Positions 10,594 through 20,859 of a stretch of 64,000 nucleotides of DNA are shown here, piece by piece. The stretch spans positions 15,030,427 to 15,094,426 of the forward strand of contig OX442315.1 of the NCBI GenBank assembly GCA_949358305.1. Reading direction: 5' to 3'. This DNA comes from Strigamia acuminata. Taxonomy: Eukaryota > Arthropoda > Chilopoda > Geophilomorpha > Linotaeniidae. The notes beneath the pieces are model-generated. The model was not told the DNA's origin and did not search any database. It saw only the letters and a program-made list of their open reading frames with translations. Position numbers and translations under genes: made by a program. Position 1 is the stretch's first letter. Every line of letters begins with the position of its first letter.

Positions 10594-12294
10594 ATGGGTA
10601 ACACCATGAACACCACGTCCAACTCCATCAAAAAAATTCGATGGAGTGGCACTTCATCCAAATCACAGACCGAAGTTGAAGAGAATCAGGAAGAAACACA
10701 AAACCAATTCCTGTTGAGCAATTTGTACAACTCCAGAGACGACTCTAAAGCCGAGACGGTTGTTCTGAAGTGCAAAGATGGCCACGTCCGTGCGCACAAA
10801 TTCATCTTAGTCGCCGGTAGTGACTACTTCCGGGCAATATTAAGTCAAGGCAGCATCGAGAACGAACAGAACATGATATCCCTTCCCGACACATCGATGC
10901 ACATCATCAACATCGTCATCAAATTCGTGTACGGGCAACACATTCCTATGCAGCCAAAATTGCCGGACAGCGTGACGCGTGAAATAATTATGACTGCTGA
11001 CAAAATGCAATTAAAAGGCTTATTCCACAAGTATTGGAACAATTATTGCAACGAGATTACTCTGGATACATTTGTATATGTTTGGCACATGGCGGAGATG
11101 TTCAATAAGAACGAAATAATCAACACGGTTCAGACATTCGTCTTAAAGAACTTAAAACGCATCTCGGAGGCGGACCAGCTATGGAATATCACGTTGACGC
11201 AATTAGAAAGTCTCGTTTCCCACGTGAAACCCAACAAATTAGACGAATTTATCGTGTTTGTGCTCAATTGGGAAACGAAGACGCGTGAACAACGAGAAAA
11301 CAACAACACGGAAGCCGTAATGGATTTGCTTTTCAAATGCGGTATGGAAAAACTAGCAGACCATTCGCTCCGTAAACTATTATCGAGCGAAATGGTTATC
11401 AAATCTACACGTTTATACGACGCTTTAAGCAAGGAGGCGACGTGCAGGTGGCTGACTTCTACTTTTGCGCGCGAAGTGCTAATTTATGCCTTTAAAGCTG
11501 ACGAGAGTAGGGTGAACCATTCGTTCTCGTTGCTAAGCGAGGAGAAGTGGGTGCCCGCCGCCCGTCGACTGTATCGGGCTGGGAACGACGGATCAGTGAT
11601 TGACTATTTTCCCACAGCTTCGAGCACGGGGGATGTGTTTTATTTCGGAATGTCCGAAGACCACTTGAAGCTTTATGCCATTGAGTGCGAGACTAATAAA
11701 AGGTTCTTCAGTCAAACGGAAACGACAGTCATTTCGGATAAAGCGACGAGCGACACTGCTGATTACAACGAGGTGTTCTTCCGACATACGAATGTCGCGT
11801 ATTCGTGTTTTAATTTCGAGTTGAAGACATGGCGGACGGTGCATTTTGGCGATCGGATCGAGGATTGCAAGCGCATGCTTTTGGCTACTGGTGACGAGTA
11901 TTTCTTCGACGTGGATGAACGACACATGAAAATTGTGGACAGACAGGTGAAGAGTTGCACGACGAAAGAGAAATGGCCGGGCAATTGGCAAAATGTAAAG
12001 TGTAAAAATCTGCGCAGAAATTCGACGGAACAATTGATTTTCTTCCAAAAGTGTCCCGAAAGTTGTTTGTTGGTTTACGATATTTATTGTGACGATTGGA
12101 GTGTGGTTTCGTCGCCGAATATTACGGGTGAGGTCGTTCTGTATGTTTGTTTCGACGAAGACTGTTTGATATTCGAAAAAAGAAATAGCGCGTATAATAT
12201 TTATTCTTTGGAGACAATGAAGGTGCTTAAACAGTATGCGATAACGGAAAATTTCAATGGTTGCGTTTACTTAGATGCGAGTTTGAGGATTTAA
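10594..12294 (+). CDS. BTB-BACK-Kelch-like protein (copy B)
   Basis: This encodes 566 residues when read from the MGNT start shared with sister genes. An ATG at 10495 in the same frame would add 33 residues that no other copy has, so I chose 10594. The BTB domain spans about 45-155, with the hallmark run 'HVRAHKFILVAGSDYFRAIL'. BACK follows at about 160-290. The C-terminal half has Kelch-like segments ('SCLLVYDIYCDDWSVVSSPN'). By family knowledge such proteins dimerise through BTB and recruit substrates to Cullin-3 ubiquitin ligases, but here that is inference. It is a single exon with no signal peptide or membrane segment. The tail is DASLRI rather than the usual DASF. Confidence 0.88.
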   Translation: MGNTMNTTSNSIKKIRWSGTSSKSQTEVEENQEETQNQFLLSNLYNSRDDSKAETVVLKCKDGHVRAHKFILVAGSDYFRAILSQGSIENEQNMISLPDTSMHIINIVIKFVYGQHIPMQPKLPDSVTREIIMTADKMQLKGLFHKYWNNYCNEITLDTFVYVWHMAEMFNKNEIINTVQTFVLKNLKRISEADQLWNITLTQLESLVSHVKPNKLDEFIVFVLNWETKTREQRENNNTEAVMDLLFKCGMEKLADHSLRKLLSSEMVIKSTRLYDALSKEATCRWLTSTFAREVLIYAFKADESRVNHSFSLLSEEKWVPAARRLYRAGNDGSVIDYFPTASSTGDVFYFGMSEDHLKLYAIECETNKRFFSQTETTVISDKATSDTADYNEVFFRHTNVAYSCFNFELKTWRTVHFGDRIEDCKRMLLATGDEYFFDVDERHMKIVDRQVKSCTTKEKWPGNWQNVKCKNLRRNSTEQLIFFQKCPESCLLVYDIYCDDWSVVSSPNITGEVVLYVCFDEDCLIFEKRNSAYNIYSLETMKVLKQYAITENFNGCVYLDASLRI

Positions 12295-12896
12295 TGCAAT
12301 CGATTGCACGATCTGCAAATTAAATTTTCCATGCCACTATTTAAATAAATAGCAGTTTTTGAAATAATTTTATTCGGTTTCCAAATTGATTTTTAGAAGA
12401 ATGATTTGAAGACATGTAATTACGAACAGGAAAATTATACTCCCCTGTTAATACTTTAGGCACGTATGAGTCTGAATATGGTGGCAAGTATGCTAAAACT
12501 ACAGGCTTAGTGCCACTTCTGCTTAATTCATCTTTAGATAAAGACAATATTCTTAGGTGTAGGTAAAGAAATACTTTCTGGTTGTTGCTGTTGGCCTTCC
12601 AATTTATTCTTCAGTTTTGAAGTGTTCAGTCAATGAATTCGGATCGATGGTGTTGGATGTAACTGGAGTGGACTCAAGGAACGACCATTCGTGATTAGCT
12701 TATTTGCATAAGTGTTGATTCAAGGTAAGACACAGGTGGCGCTGCGATCGGCAGCGTCACAAATTAACATATTAACAATTAGAGTACGAGATACTCCATC
12801 ATCCTTTCAATTGAGAAGCAACAAAGGGGAACAATTATAACATCGAAAGGTTTAAATAAACACATGAAATGTAATTATTAATTAATTAAGCAAGAA

Positions 12897-12932
<36 letters not shown>

Positions 12933-12939
12933 ATTCGTC
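12295..12939. other. Intergenic stretch with (AAAT)n microsatellite
   Basis: This is 3' flank with no supported gene. An AAAT repeat tract lies at 12898-12934, directly before a BTB relic. Confidence 0.6.
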
Positions 12940-13275
12940 GGAAAAATTGATTTTTTTCCAGAAATGTCCTGACCGTACAAGGAGGGTGTAGTGGATTTGC
13001 TCTCCATATGCGTTGTGGAGAAGCTAACAGACTATTCGCTCCGTAAACTGTTATCAACTGAAATAGTTCTGGAATCAACGACTTTGCACAGCGCGTTAAG
13101 TAAGGAGGTCACGTCTCGGTGGTTGACCACTTGGGTTTGAAATTTAGAAAAGTTGGAATTTTTGCTTTCGAAAACCGCGGGGAAGACGTCTTTTTTCCGT
13201 ACTGGTATCGTTGCTCAGCGACGAGGGCTGAACGCTCGGCACAGAACTTTGTTCTCGATTTTGTTGGACGTTTGT
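12940..13275 (+). pseudogene. BTB gene relic (shuffled C-terminal and BACK fragments)
   Basis: The piece encoding the late segment 'KLIFFQKCPD' (about 12945-12985) comes first. It is followed by the BACK-to-middle segment ('DYSLRKLLSTE', 'SKEVTSRWLTT'), which is the reverse of the order in intact genes. Stops and frame changes occur near 13137. It is a non-functional rearranged duplicate. Confidence 0.7.
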
Positions 13276-13342
13276 GAGATTTCCATTTTAATGTGTGAAT
13301 ACGTTTCAACAACACATTTCGTTTATTCGTTTGCATGTTTCC

Positions 13343-13520
13343 TAATGTGTTCTTGTGGAATGATGATTGCAATAAAGTTGGATAAAGTTAGAGGACAGCC
13401 ATGTTGTACGGTAAAATTGACATAAGTGATTTTAATAATGCAAAATAGTACAGGGGGCGCTCGCGTAAGCGGGCGCGTCATGAAATAACGTAAAATACAA
13501 AATGGAGTCAGGACACTCCA
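13343..13520 (-). repeat. Gypsy-1 3' LTR
   Basis: This is a 178-bp copy identical by eye to 31272-31449. It contains a GC-rich inverted stretch (CGCTCGCGTAAGCGGGCG). The canonical TG may start three bases in (13346), but the target duplication fits the outer boundary best. Confidence 0.9.
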
Positions 13521-13658
13521 TCATCCCCTTAATTGAGAACCAACCAAGGGAGCAATTCAAATACAATTAATTCAAAAGTTACAACAAACAGAATGTAAAA
13601 TTAAAAGATCGAATTACAATAAAGGATTCACTAAACAATCACAAACTCAGTTCATTAT

Positions 13659-16600
13659 TCACGTTCGCGAGAAACCGTAGAAGTCCGTTTGTTTTCTTGT
13701 CCTTGTTGGCCGTGGAGAGCGAGCAGCTTGCGGAGGTGGCGGAAGCGCAGGAGGCGACGGCGGTAGAGGAGGAAGCAACGGGGCAGGAGATCTCGGAGGT
13801 GAGTTTGGAATAGGAATATTAGGTTGAGGCGAATTAGGAGCAGGAGGTTGGGGTTGAGCTTGTACAGCTGGCGGAATCTCAGTGGAGGTCTGGGGCATAA
13901 CGAATGGGCCCGACTGACGCTCATCCCCTTCAATTGAGCGATACGGTGAAATTGTCGATCGTTTCCGCAACTGGTCAATGTGTCTCGACCACAAAACTCC
14001 ATTTGCAATCTCGATAGCATACGTGGTGGAGGAAACCTTTTCCTTGACGACCCCGGGAATCCACTTGTCCGTGTGGCGATAGTCGCGCACGTACACCAAA
14101 TCGCCGACATCGAAACTGCGCGCCGTTTCCATAAGTGCGGAGTCCGGCAACAAGCGAGGGTTGAGCAGGTGAAGCCGCGTGCGCATCGTGCGTTGCAGGA
14201 AAACATCAGCGGGCATCAGCTTGGTCGTGGCGTGAGGTGTCGTCCTATAGGAGAAAAGGAACTGGCGGAGGGAATCAACGAGGGAAAAATTCAGATTCAC
14301 AAATTTTTGCATTTGTCGTTTAAAAGTTCCGACAAATCCTTCGACGGCTCCATTCGTAGCTGGGTGATATGGTGGTGAAAAGGTGTGGCGGATGCCATTT
14401 TCCTCCAAAAATTCTCGAAATTCGAATGCAGTGAACTGCGGACCGTTGTCCGAGTGCACGTGAATCGGGAGGCCATAGCGACTAAACCAGTCTTCCAAGA
14501 CTGCAATCGTTGCAGCTGCTGTGGTGGTCGTCATCGCGTTCACCTCGCACCACTTCGATTTGGCGTCGATTCCGAGCAGAAATGTTTTGCCGAGGAATGG
14601 CCCGGCGAAGTCGATGTGCAGTCGACCCCAGACTTCTTCAGGAATCGGCCATCGTACAGTCGACGTTCGAGGTGGATCAGGCAGTGTCCGCTGACAGGCG
14701 TCGCACGCACGCACAACGCGCTCGATATCGGCGTCAATCGCCGGCCACCAAACAGTGGAACGCGCCAACGATTTTGTGCGCACAATTCCAAAGTGACCTG
14801 CGTGCAACTCGATTAAAATCGAGGCGCGCAAGTCCTCGGGCACGACCAACCTATCATTGAGAAAAATAAAGTCGTTAAAAAGGGAGAAAGCATCTTTGTG
14901 CTTTTGGAATTCCCGCAACTCGGGCTTGTGTTTGGGCCAGCCATCGCGCACGCAACGAAGGACTTCTTGCAAAATTGCATCTGCAGCATAAGCTGCTTGC
15001 AACGATGGTTTGGAGACAGGGAAATCTGAAATCGAGACTGAAAAAATATTGTTAACCTCGAAGTCAAAATCTTCGGACAAATCCACGAGTGGTTGTGGGT
15101 TGCGCGAAAGACCATCCGCAATGGCGTTGTCCATTGCCGGCAAATGTTTGATCAAATAGTCGTATGCCGACAAAAAAATGGCCCAACGATGCAGACGAGC
15201 GGCAACCACTTGGTTACATCCCTTTTTGTCTCCAAAAATAGACACCAAGGGCTTGTGGTCAGTACGAAGGATGAAGCGTCGGCCGAACAAGTAGTGATGG
15301 AACTTCCTTATCCCGTATACGATGGCGTATCCCTCCCTCTCGATTTGGGCGTAGTTCCGCTGAGCAGCCGACAGCAAAGACGACGCAAAAGCAATTGGCA
15401 AATGGTGTCCGCTCTTGTCGCGATGGGAAAGGAAGGCGCCAACTCCCACGGGGGAGGCGTCCACGGTCAAAAACACTTCCTTCAACTGATCGTAATGGGT
15501 GAGGGCCGAATCAACCGACACGGATTCGCGCACTTTCAACCAGGCGGCTTCGTGCACATTCTCCCACTTCCAATCGACGTCGTCGCGCGTCAAGCGATAC
15601 AGCGGCTCGAGGAGAGTTGACAAATCTCGAATAAATCGGCCGTAGTAATTTATAAGTCCGATAAAAGACTTCAACGATGTTACATCCGTTGGACGCGTCG
15701 CATTTTTAAGTGGGGCGATTTTGGATGCAATTGGGGCAATACCGTGCTTCGAAATACGAAAGCCCAAAAAATCAATCTCGTCTTGCAAAAATTGGCACTT
15801 GCCTCGATTTAAAGTGAGTCCAGCGCCATCAAACTTGCCAAGTAAACCGTCCAAATTATGAAGATGAACTGGATCTGTGCGTCCCGTGACCGCCGAGTCG
15901 TCGATAAATGGCTGAGTATTGCCAACATCTGCCGTCAAAATATCCATTTCGCGCTGGAAAATTGGTGGAGCTGTTGAAATACCATAAAAAAGACGATTAA
16001 CGCGAAAAAGGCCCAGGTGAGTGTTGATGGTGCAAAGTTCTTGGCTAGCTGCGTCCAACTCGAGCTGATTGTACGCCGAATTCATGTCGAGCTTCGAGTA
16101 CGATTTACCACCCGAAAGTTTAGTAGTGACATCAGCAAAAAGGGGCAGCGGGTACGAACAAGGCAGCACGGCCTTATTTACTGTTCGATTGTAGCAGCCG
16201 GCGATTTTAATAGTTCCGTCGGACTTGCGCACGTGCATGATCGGGGTTGCCCATTTTGACGACGCGACAGGCGTGATGATTCCTAAGTCCTGGAGTCGTC
16301 GCAATTCCTTCTCGAGTGCGGGTTTGACCGACAGTGGCACCGGGTAAGCTTTTAAAAATATAGGTGAAAAATTTTTGTCAACAGCTATACTTACCGGTGC
16401 CACGTTGTATCGGCCGATTTCGTCGCGGAAAACGTTTTTATGCTTGTCTAAAATCGTCCGCAACGTCTCGAGATCAGCTGCACTAGCGGAGCATTGCGGC
16501 GCAGCATCTTTAGCTGCCGCAGCCACAGGAGGAAGCGATTTATACGCAGGGGCAGCAACAATCGACGGCGGGGACGGATCGTCTTGCGAAGCAGGAAACA

Positions 16601-17713
16601 CTTCCCCCTCGCGAGTTGGAGCGAAGGTGGCGGCCAATTCCATGTTGTTTGGACCTGCAGCCCGCTGTCGAGTCGCACGTTTGCGAGCGGATTTCGAAGG
16701 AACACCAGCAGCAGCGCGATAAATTACGGAACGAAGGGCCGCACCAGCAGCGTGCAGCAAACCGAATTCGTCCATCCAGTCACGTCCGAGCAACGGAACT
16801 TGGCCGTGGTCAGCAATACACAACGGCAATTCGAGTGTTTTCCCGTCGTACGTAACTGGAACGATGCACACGCCCGTCATCGGCAAAGAATGGCCATCGT
16901 ACGACGATAATTCAGTGGAAAGTGGCTTGATCTGAAACTGAGAAAAATATTTTTTATGCATCGCGCGACTGATGATCGTCGCTCCAGCTCCAGTGTCAAT
17001 TTCCATCCACAAAAGCGTTTGAGCGATTCGCAGCTCGAGAACGAGTGGTTTGGTCTGCCTGATGGACACTTCATTCACCGCGATCGGGGTTTTAGGCTTC
17101 CTCGTACGAACGGTGTAAAATGTCAGCTTGCGAGGCGCCGACACAGTGGTGTGGTGAGCGGACGTCGAAGATTTCGTGGAGCGACAGACGGGCTTAATGT
17201 GGCCCTCAATGCCGCAACCGTGGCACTTCGCAGTGCGAAAACGACACTCGTCCTGGCGATGGCCGGTTCTGCCGCAGTGTTTACACTTCTGTTTTTCGTG
17301 CTGTGGCTTCGAGTGGTCCGACTGCTGGTGCTGCTGACCGGAGGTGCCCCTCGAGGAGCGTTTTCCTCCTTTTTGCGAGTTCGCCTGTGGTCGTGATGAG
17401 TTTCCCGACTTGTGTAGCTGGTGCACAGACTGCTGCGCATCGACGAAGCTGGACACGTCGGCTCCGGCGATTTCGGCGGAGGTAGCGGCTTCGAGGGCTA
17501 TTGCAAAGGTTAAATCCTTTTGCACATATAGCGTCTCTTGAACCTGCCGCATATTCAAACCTATGACAAACTGATTCCGCATTTCGTCATCCTGAGCAGT
17601 GTCGAAGTCGCAATACTTCGTGAGCGAGTGCAAAGCGGCCGCAAAATCGCTTACGGACTCGCCTTTGTTGCGTTTTCTCGCACGAAAGCGGACGATTTCG
17701 CCCTGCTTGACCG
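13659..17713 (-). pseudogene. Gypsy-1 Gag-Pol, remainder
   Basis: One open frame of about 1350 codons carries the rest of Gag and all of Pol. Counting from the ATG at 17633: two CCHC zinc knuckles (117-150), protease DTGA (Asp 213), reverse transcriptase with FIDD near 576, RNase H ('LTVDASPVGVGAF'), an integrase H-H-C-C finger ('HAGHFG'..'CDACQ'), and the integrase core ('HIDFAGP', 'HSDNGPQF', 'GAVEGF'). It ends in a strongly proline-rich tail of about 70 residues. The frame itself is undamaged; only the nested Gypsy-2 separates it from its start. By family knowledge it made a single polyprotein. Confidence 0.9.
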
Positions 17714-18754
17714 TGTCACGGTCCTGACTTTAGACAGTAATAATTTTCGAAATTTTAAGCGCATTTTGCGCCTTTCCTATAAATTTTCCCAATTTTATTG
17801 AAAAATTGCTTTAGTTTCTTTAAATTATTTTATTTTTCCCAGATCTAAATTTATTATTTTATTTTGTATTATTTTCCTTATTTTTGATATTTATCTTTGA
17901 TTTGGCCTGGTTTTAATCACCCCATCCAGACAAATCATGAGAATTCTGCAATAAGTTGATATAATCGCGCTCTAAATTTGCATATTTCACCCCTGGTCGC
18001 CTGTTTTCTGCCCAGTCCCCATTGGGAATTGACTTGGCCTTTGACATGTGATCAGAGGTGACTTGTTCTGTCAAGACATTTTTGACAGAGAGAATAATTT
18101 TCGCCTTCGACTAGTCAACATCTTCTGTCTCAACTAGAAGATTTCCAAGTGCGATTTATGTTGCGTCTCAACGCATACGGTCACATTGCAGCCCGAATTC
18201 TCATGGTTGGCTATCTAACCACAACCTTTATTATTTGCCCATTATTTGCGTACGAATTACTGGAAAAGCGGCGTATTCGACGGTCGTAATTCGTCAATAC
18301 ATTTTATGCCACGACTGTGACTTCCTCCTCAGCCTAGACATTTTGAACTTATACTCGTCTCAATTGCGTATTCATTTCATTATCGACGGTTCGACGACGT
18401 TGTCTGCGGTTTGGTACCTGTTTGCGCGTTCACCCAACGTTTGCGCGTGTCCAGGAGAAGAAATATACTCTTCGTAAGTACGCCTAGCATATGACGACAT
18501 TTTCCCTAGTGAAGAGCGATATTTTGGTCTTAAATTCGAAGTATCAACGTTCGCCATTTTGTACGGCGCCCGAATTGAATCCTGCACCCATAAAATACAG
18601 ATTTCACGAATAGACGCTGTCTTAACCTAGCTACCACCCCCGGCAAAGTTTTAAGAGTTGCAGCGCCTGCGAACCTAAATTTTCTGGTTATTACAATCCC
18701 TGGAAATTCTTAAATTTCCGAAACCATTGTTAAAAAGTCGACTACGACGTGACA
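17714..18754 (+). repeat. Gypsy-2 5' LTR
   Basis: This is a 1041-bp LTR whose 7-bp ends are inverted copies (TGTCACG/CGTGACA). A perfect splice-donor-like GTAAGT lies at 18474-18479, which could serve a subgenomic RNA. Short frames inside it recur in the 3' LTR and are not genes. Confidence 0.95.
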
Positions 18755-18758
18755 ATCT

Positions 18759-18776
18759 TGGCGAGCTAGACAGGAT
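18759..18776 (+). promoter_or_regulatory. Gypsy-2 primer-binding site (possibly tRNA-Arg)
   Basis: TGGCGAGCTAGACAGGAT follows the 5' LTR after four bases. It begins with the TGG expected to pair with tRNA CCA. It resembles the tRNA-Arg-type site TGGCGACCGTGACAGGAT except at positions 7-10. The tRNA assignment is inference. Confidence 0.6.
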
Positions 18777-18904
18777 TCAACTCGAAACGTGTTCTAAGAG
18801 AACACAAACCACCATTTTCTTCAGTGAAGACTACGCAAGTATAGGTCGTTATATTTATTTAATTAATTACTTATTTTTGCCGGCACACATATTATTATTT
18901 CAAC

Positions 18905-19822
18905 ATGGCTTCACGCGACACTTTGTCACAATCCAGTGTTTCGGACGTAGAAGCCGAACAAGCGCATACTTTGCCACTTCCAGACTCACCAACACATGAG
19001 CCGGACCAACAGCAGGATCTACTAGTACAACCAATCTCTACTGATGTACCATTTTCCAATCCTTGGAGGACATACGCTCAAATGGAAGCGGATCAACTCC
19101 AACATGAACGGGAAGCGGCTGCAGCACGGGATCAATGGGAAGAAAATAGACGCCATTTGCAGGACTCACTCATGGAGAGAAGACAAATTGTGGACGGGAT
19201 GCGAGCGGTTCGAAAAGACATTCAACGAGGACCGCCGCCTCCTTACCAACCTGCGTTTATGCAACCGGAACCACAGCAACATCGAAGGAATCCACCTGCA
19301 TTGACGATGGAAGCATTGATGAGAGTATTACGAGAGGATAGAAGGGAGTTACAACACGAACTTCGCCAGGAGTTGCTCGAATCGATGAGGCAAATTAGGC
19401 GCGAGCTGAATGACAGAGTGGAGGAATTTATCCATTCGCACAACGAGCGAACTCAGCCTGGACCACCAGCACCAGAAGCAGGTTCAGGGGCCACACGTCG
19501 TGGTCGAGAGGGCGCTCGGGGAGCCGATTTTTCTTTTGGAGATGCTGGACGTGCGTCAGGACCACGACGCACTGGCTCTTATTCTCCGAGACGACGCCAA
19601 CAACATTCACAACAGGGAGACACGACTTCCAATGTTCCACGGGACCCACCACCGAATCCTGACCCGGATTCCGCTCAAGGAGGTAGTCAAGGCATACCAC
19701 TCAGCGCCTCAAGACAACTGCCTCACACGAGATCTCAACTCTCGTTGGAGTCGGAGGATCAGCGTCAAGCCGCTCAGGTTGGAAGGTATAAACTTAAAGT
19801 TGAAAAAAATTCCATACTTTGA
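18905..19822 (+). CDS. Gypsy-2 Gag, first frame
   Basis: This 305-codon frame from the first ATG after the primer site would form the N-terminal part of the structural protein. It is hydrophilic, with two helical, charged stretches likely to form coiled coils (about 58-110 and 138-178) and a Gln/Pro/Arg-rich segment (about 185-280). No capsid core is present in this frame. The capsid-like region continues in the +1 frame after a run of seven A residues (19803-19809), and this frame stops soon after. Either a +1 slip or a one-base length change in the A run explains the break. An assembly error is possible too. Confidence 0.75.
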   Translation: MASRDTLSQSSVSDVEAEQAHTLPLPDSPTHEPDQQQDLLVQPISTDVPFSNPWRTYAQMEADQLQHEREAAAARDQWEENRRHLQDSLMERRQIVDGMRAVRKDIQRGPPPPYQPAFMQPEPQQHRRNPPALTMEALMRVLREDRRELQHELRQELLESMRQIRRELNDRVEEFIHSHNERTQPGPPAPEAGSGATRRGREGARGADFSFGDAGRASGPRRTGSYSPRRRQQHSQQGDTTSNVPRDPPPNPDPDSAQGGSQGIPLSASRQLPHTRSQLSLESEDQRQAAQVGRYKLKVEKNSIL

Positions 19823-20531
19823 CCCGGATGAAGCTACTTTCGACACAGTGGACTTGTTCCTAGGTAAGCTATATGCGCACATGTTTACCATGGGAGCACC
19901 GGAAGGAATATATTTGAAAGTATACGTGGTTCTCGCGCTCCGAAATAGAGCGCAACGTTGGTGGATGGCTCTGACTCCAAAACCAAACAATTGGGAGGAC
20001 TTTGAATTAGTTTTCAGGCAGGTATTTTCCATTAATTCAGCTTTAGCTAATGTTAAGTTGTCTCAGCGCAAACAAAAGCCGGGGGAATCAACTATGTCAT
20101 TCCTCAGCGAGATGATTCATTATTTAAATATTGCTGGATACAAGGACAAGGGCTTGCAGTGGGAACGAGTTCAGGGCATGATGCAAACTCAAGTCGTACA
20201 ATTAATGCGCTCTTGGTGCATCAGGACGATCGACGACGCAGTCAAAATGGGCAACGATGTCGATAATCGCCTTCAGTTGGATTCGTTGCGGACTTTTGAG
20301 TACAAACAGTGCGGAGTTTCGGACCAGGAGATGCCTTTACCCGCAGGAGTGGGTCCTGCCACACGCACCAGAACAGAGGAGGAGAAGTTAAATCAACAAT
20401 CTACTTCGTCCAGGTCTGGTCGTTTTTCAAGATTCAACAAAGTATTTACAGCATTGCTCGAGGACATGTCGGCGTGCGCGCTCGATCCAGAAGATCCCAA
20501 CAGCGAGGAAACCAATAAGGACCCGCCATAG
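19804..20531 (+). CDS. Gypsy-2 Gag, capsid-like region in second frame
   Basis: This frame is open from 19410, but Gag-like sequence starts only around 19800. It encodes about 240 residues resembling the Ty3/Gypsy retrotransposon Gag core: 'LALRNRAQRWWMAL' (an A..WW helix), 'FRQVF', and later 'FLSEMIHYLNIAGY'. This part should build the particle. It ends at a TAG at 20529-20531, after which the same frame stays open to 20822. It lies directly downstream of the first Gag frame with a +1 offset. Confidence 0.75.
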
Positions 20532-20822
20532 GAGTCTGCATCAGCGGCAGCACAGAAGTCTGATGTCCACGCCATGACTGCGACTGCTGCGCCAACACCT
20601 AGAACGGATACACAGCACACATGTCCCAAGGACGTTGTCATTTTTCCAGCCGCTAAAGAAGCGCCTTCAGAGCCAAAGCTCCCGAAGAATGCTATGTGGA
20701 GAAAAACACCAACGGACAAATGGTATATGTCTGACAGGCAATCATGGAGGCCTGTGTGCCCCGTTTGTGGCAAGGAATGGAGTCGTCAGTCGGGAAACGC
20801 AAGCGGCCTGCTCAAAGCATGA
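20532..20822 (+). CDS. Gypsy-2 Gag extension after in-frame TAG, with CXXC motif
   Basis: The frame is the same as the preceding Gag segment and opens again straight after TAG for 96 codons. It ends with a single CPVCGKEW motif, a possible half zinc finger, and the frameshift signal (20792 on). Either the TAG is read through, or it is a point mutation that disables this copy. Without suppression of the stop, ribosomes could not reach the frameshift site. Confidence 0.55.
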   Translation, partial: ESASAAAQKSDVHAMTATAAPTPRTDTQHTCPKDVVIFPAAKEAPSEPKLPKNAMWRKTPTDKWYMSDRQSWRPVCPVCGKEWSRQSGNASGLLKA

Positions 20823-20859
20823 GTCCAGAGAGCGGGTCGGATATAAACATCAAGGACTC
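20792..20859 (+). promoter_or_regulatory. Predicted -1 ribosomal frameshift signal (slippery site plus pseudoknot)
   Basis: The heptamer GGGAAAC (20792-20798) is in the correct phase of the Gag frame (..G GGA AAC). After a 5-base spacer, CGGCCTGCTC (20804-20813) pairs with GAGCGGGTCG (20830-20839; 10 bp with G-T pairs). Loop bases GAGTCC (20821-20826) pair with GGACTC (20854-20859), which makes an H-type pseudoknot. A -1 slip leads exactly into the pol frame. GGGAAAC is a known retroviral slippery heptamer of Mason-Pfizer/SRV-type viruses. Confidence 0.8.

Noticed and set aside
18235-18477. 80-codon frame, repeated identically at 30316-30558
   Set aside because: It lies inside the Gypsy-2 LTRs and recurs only because the LTR is duplicated; no coding features.
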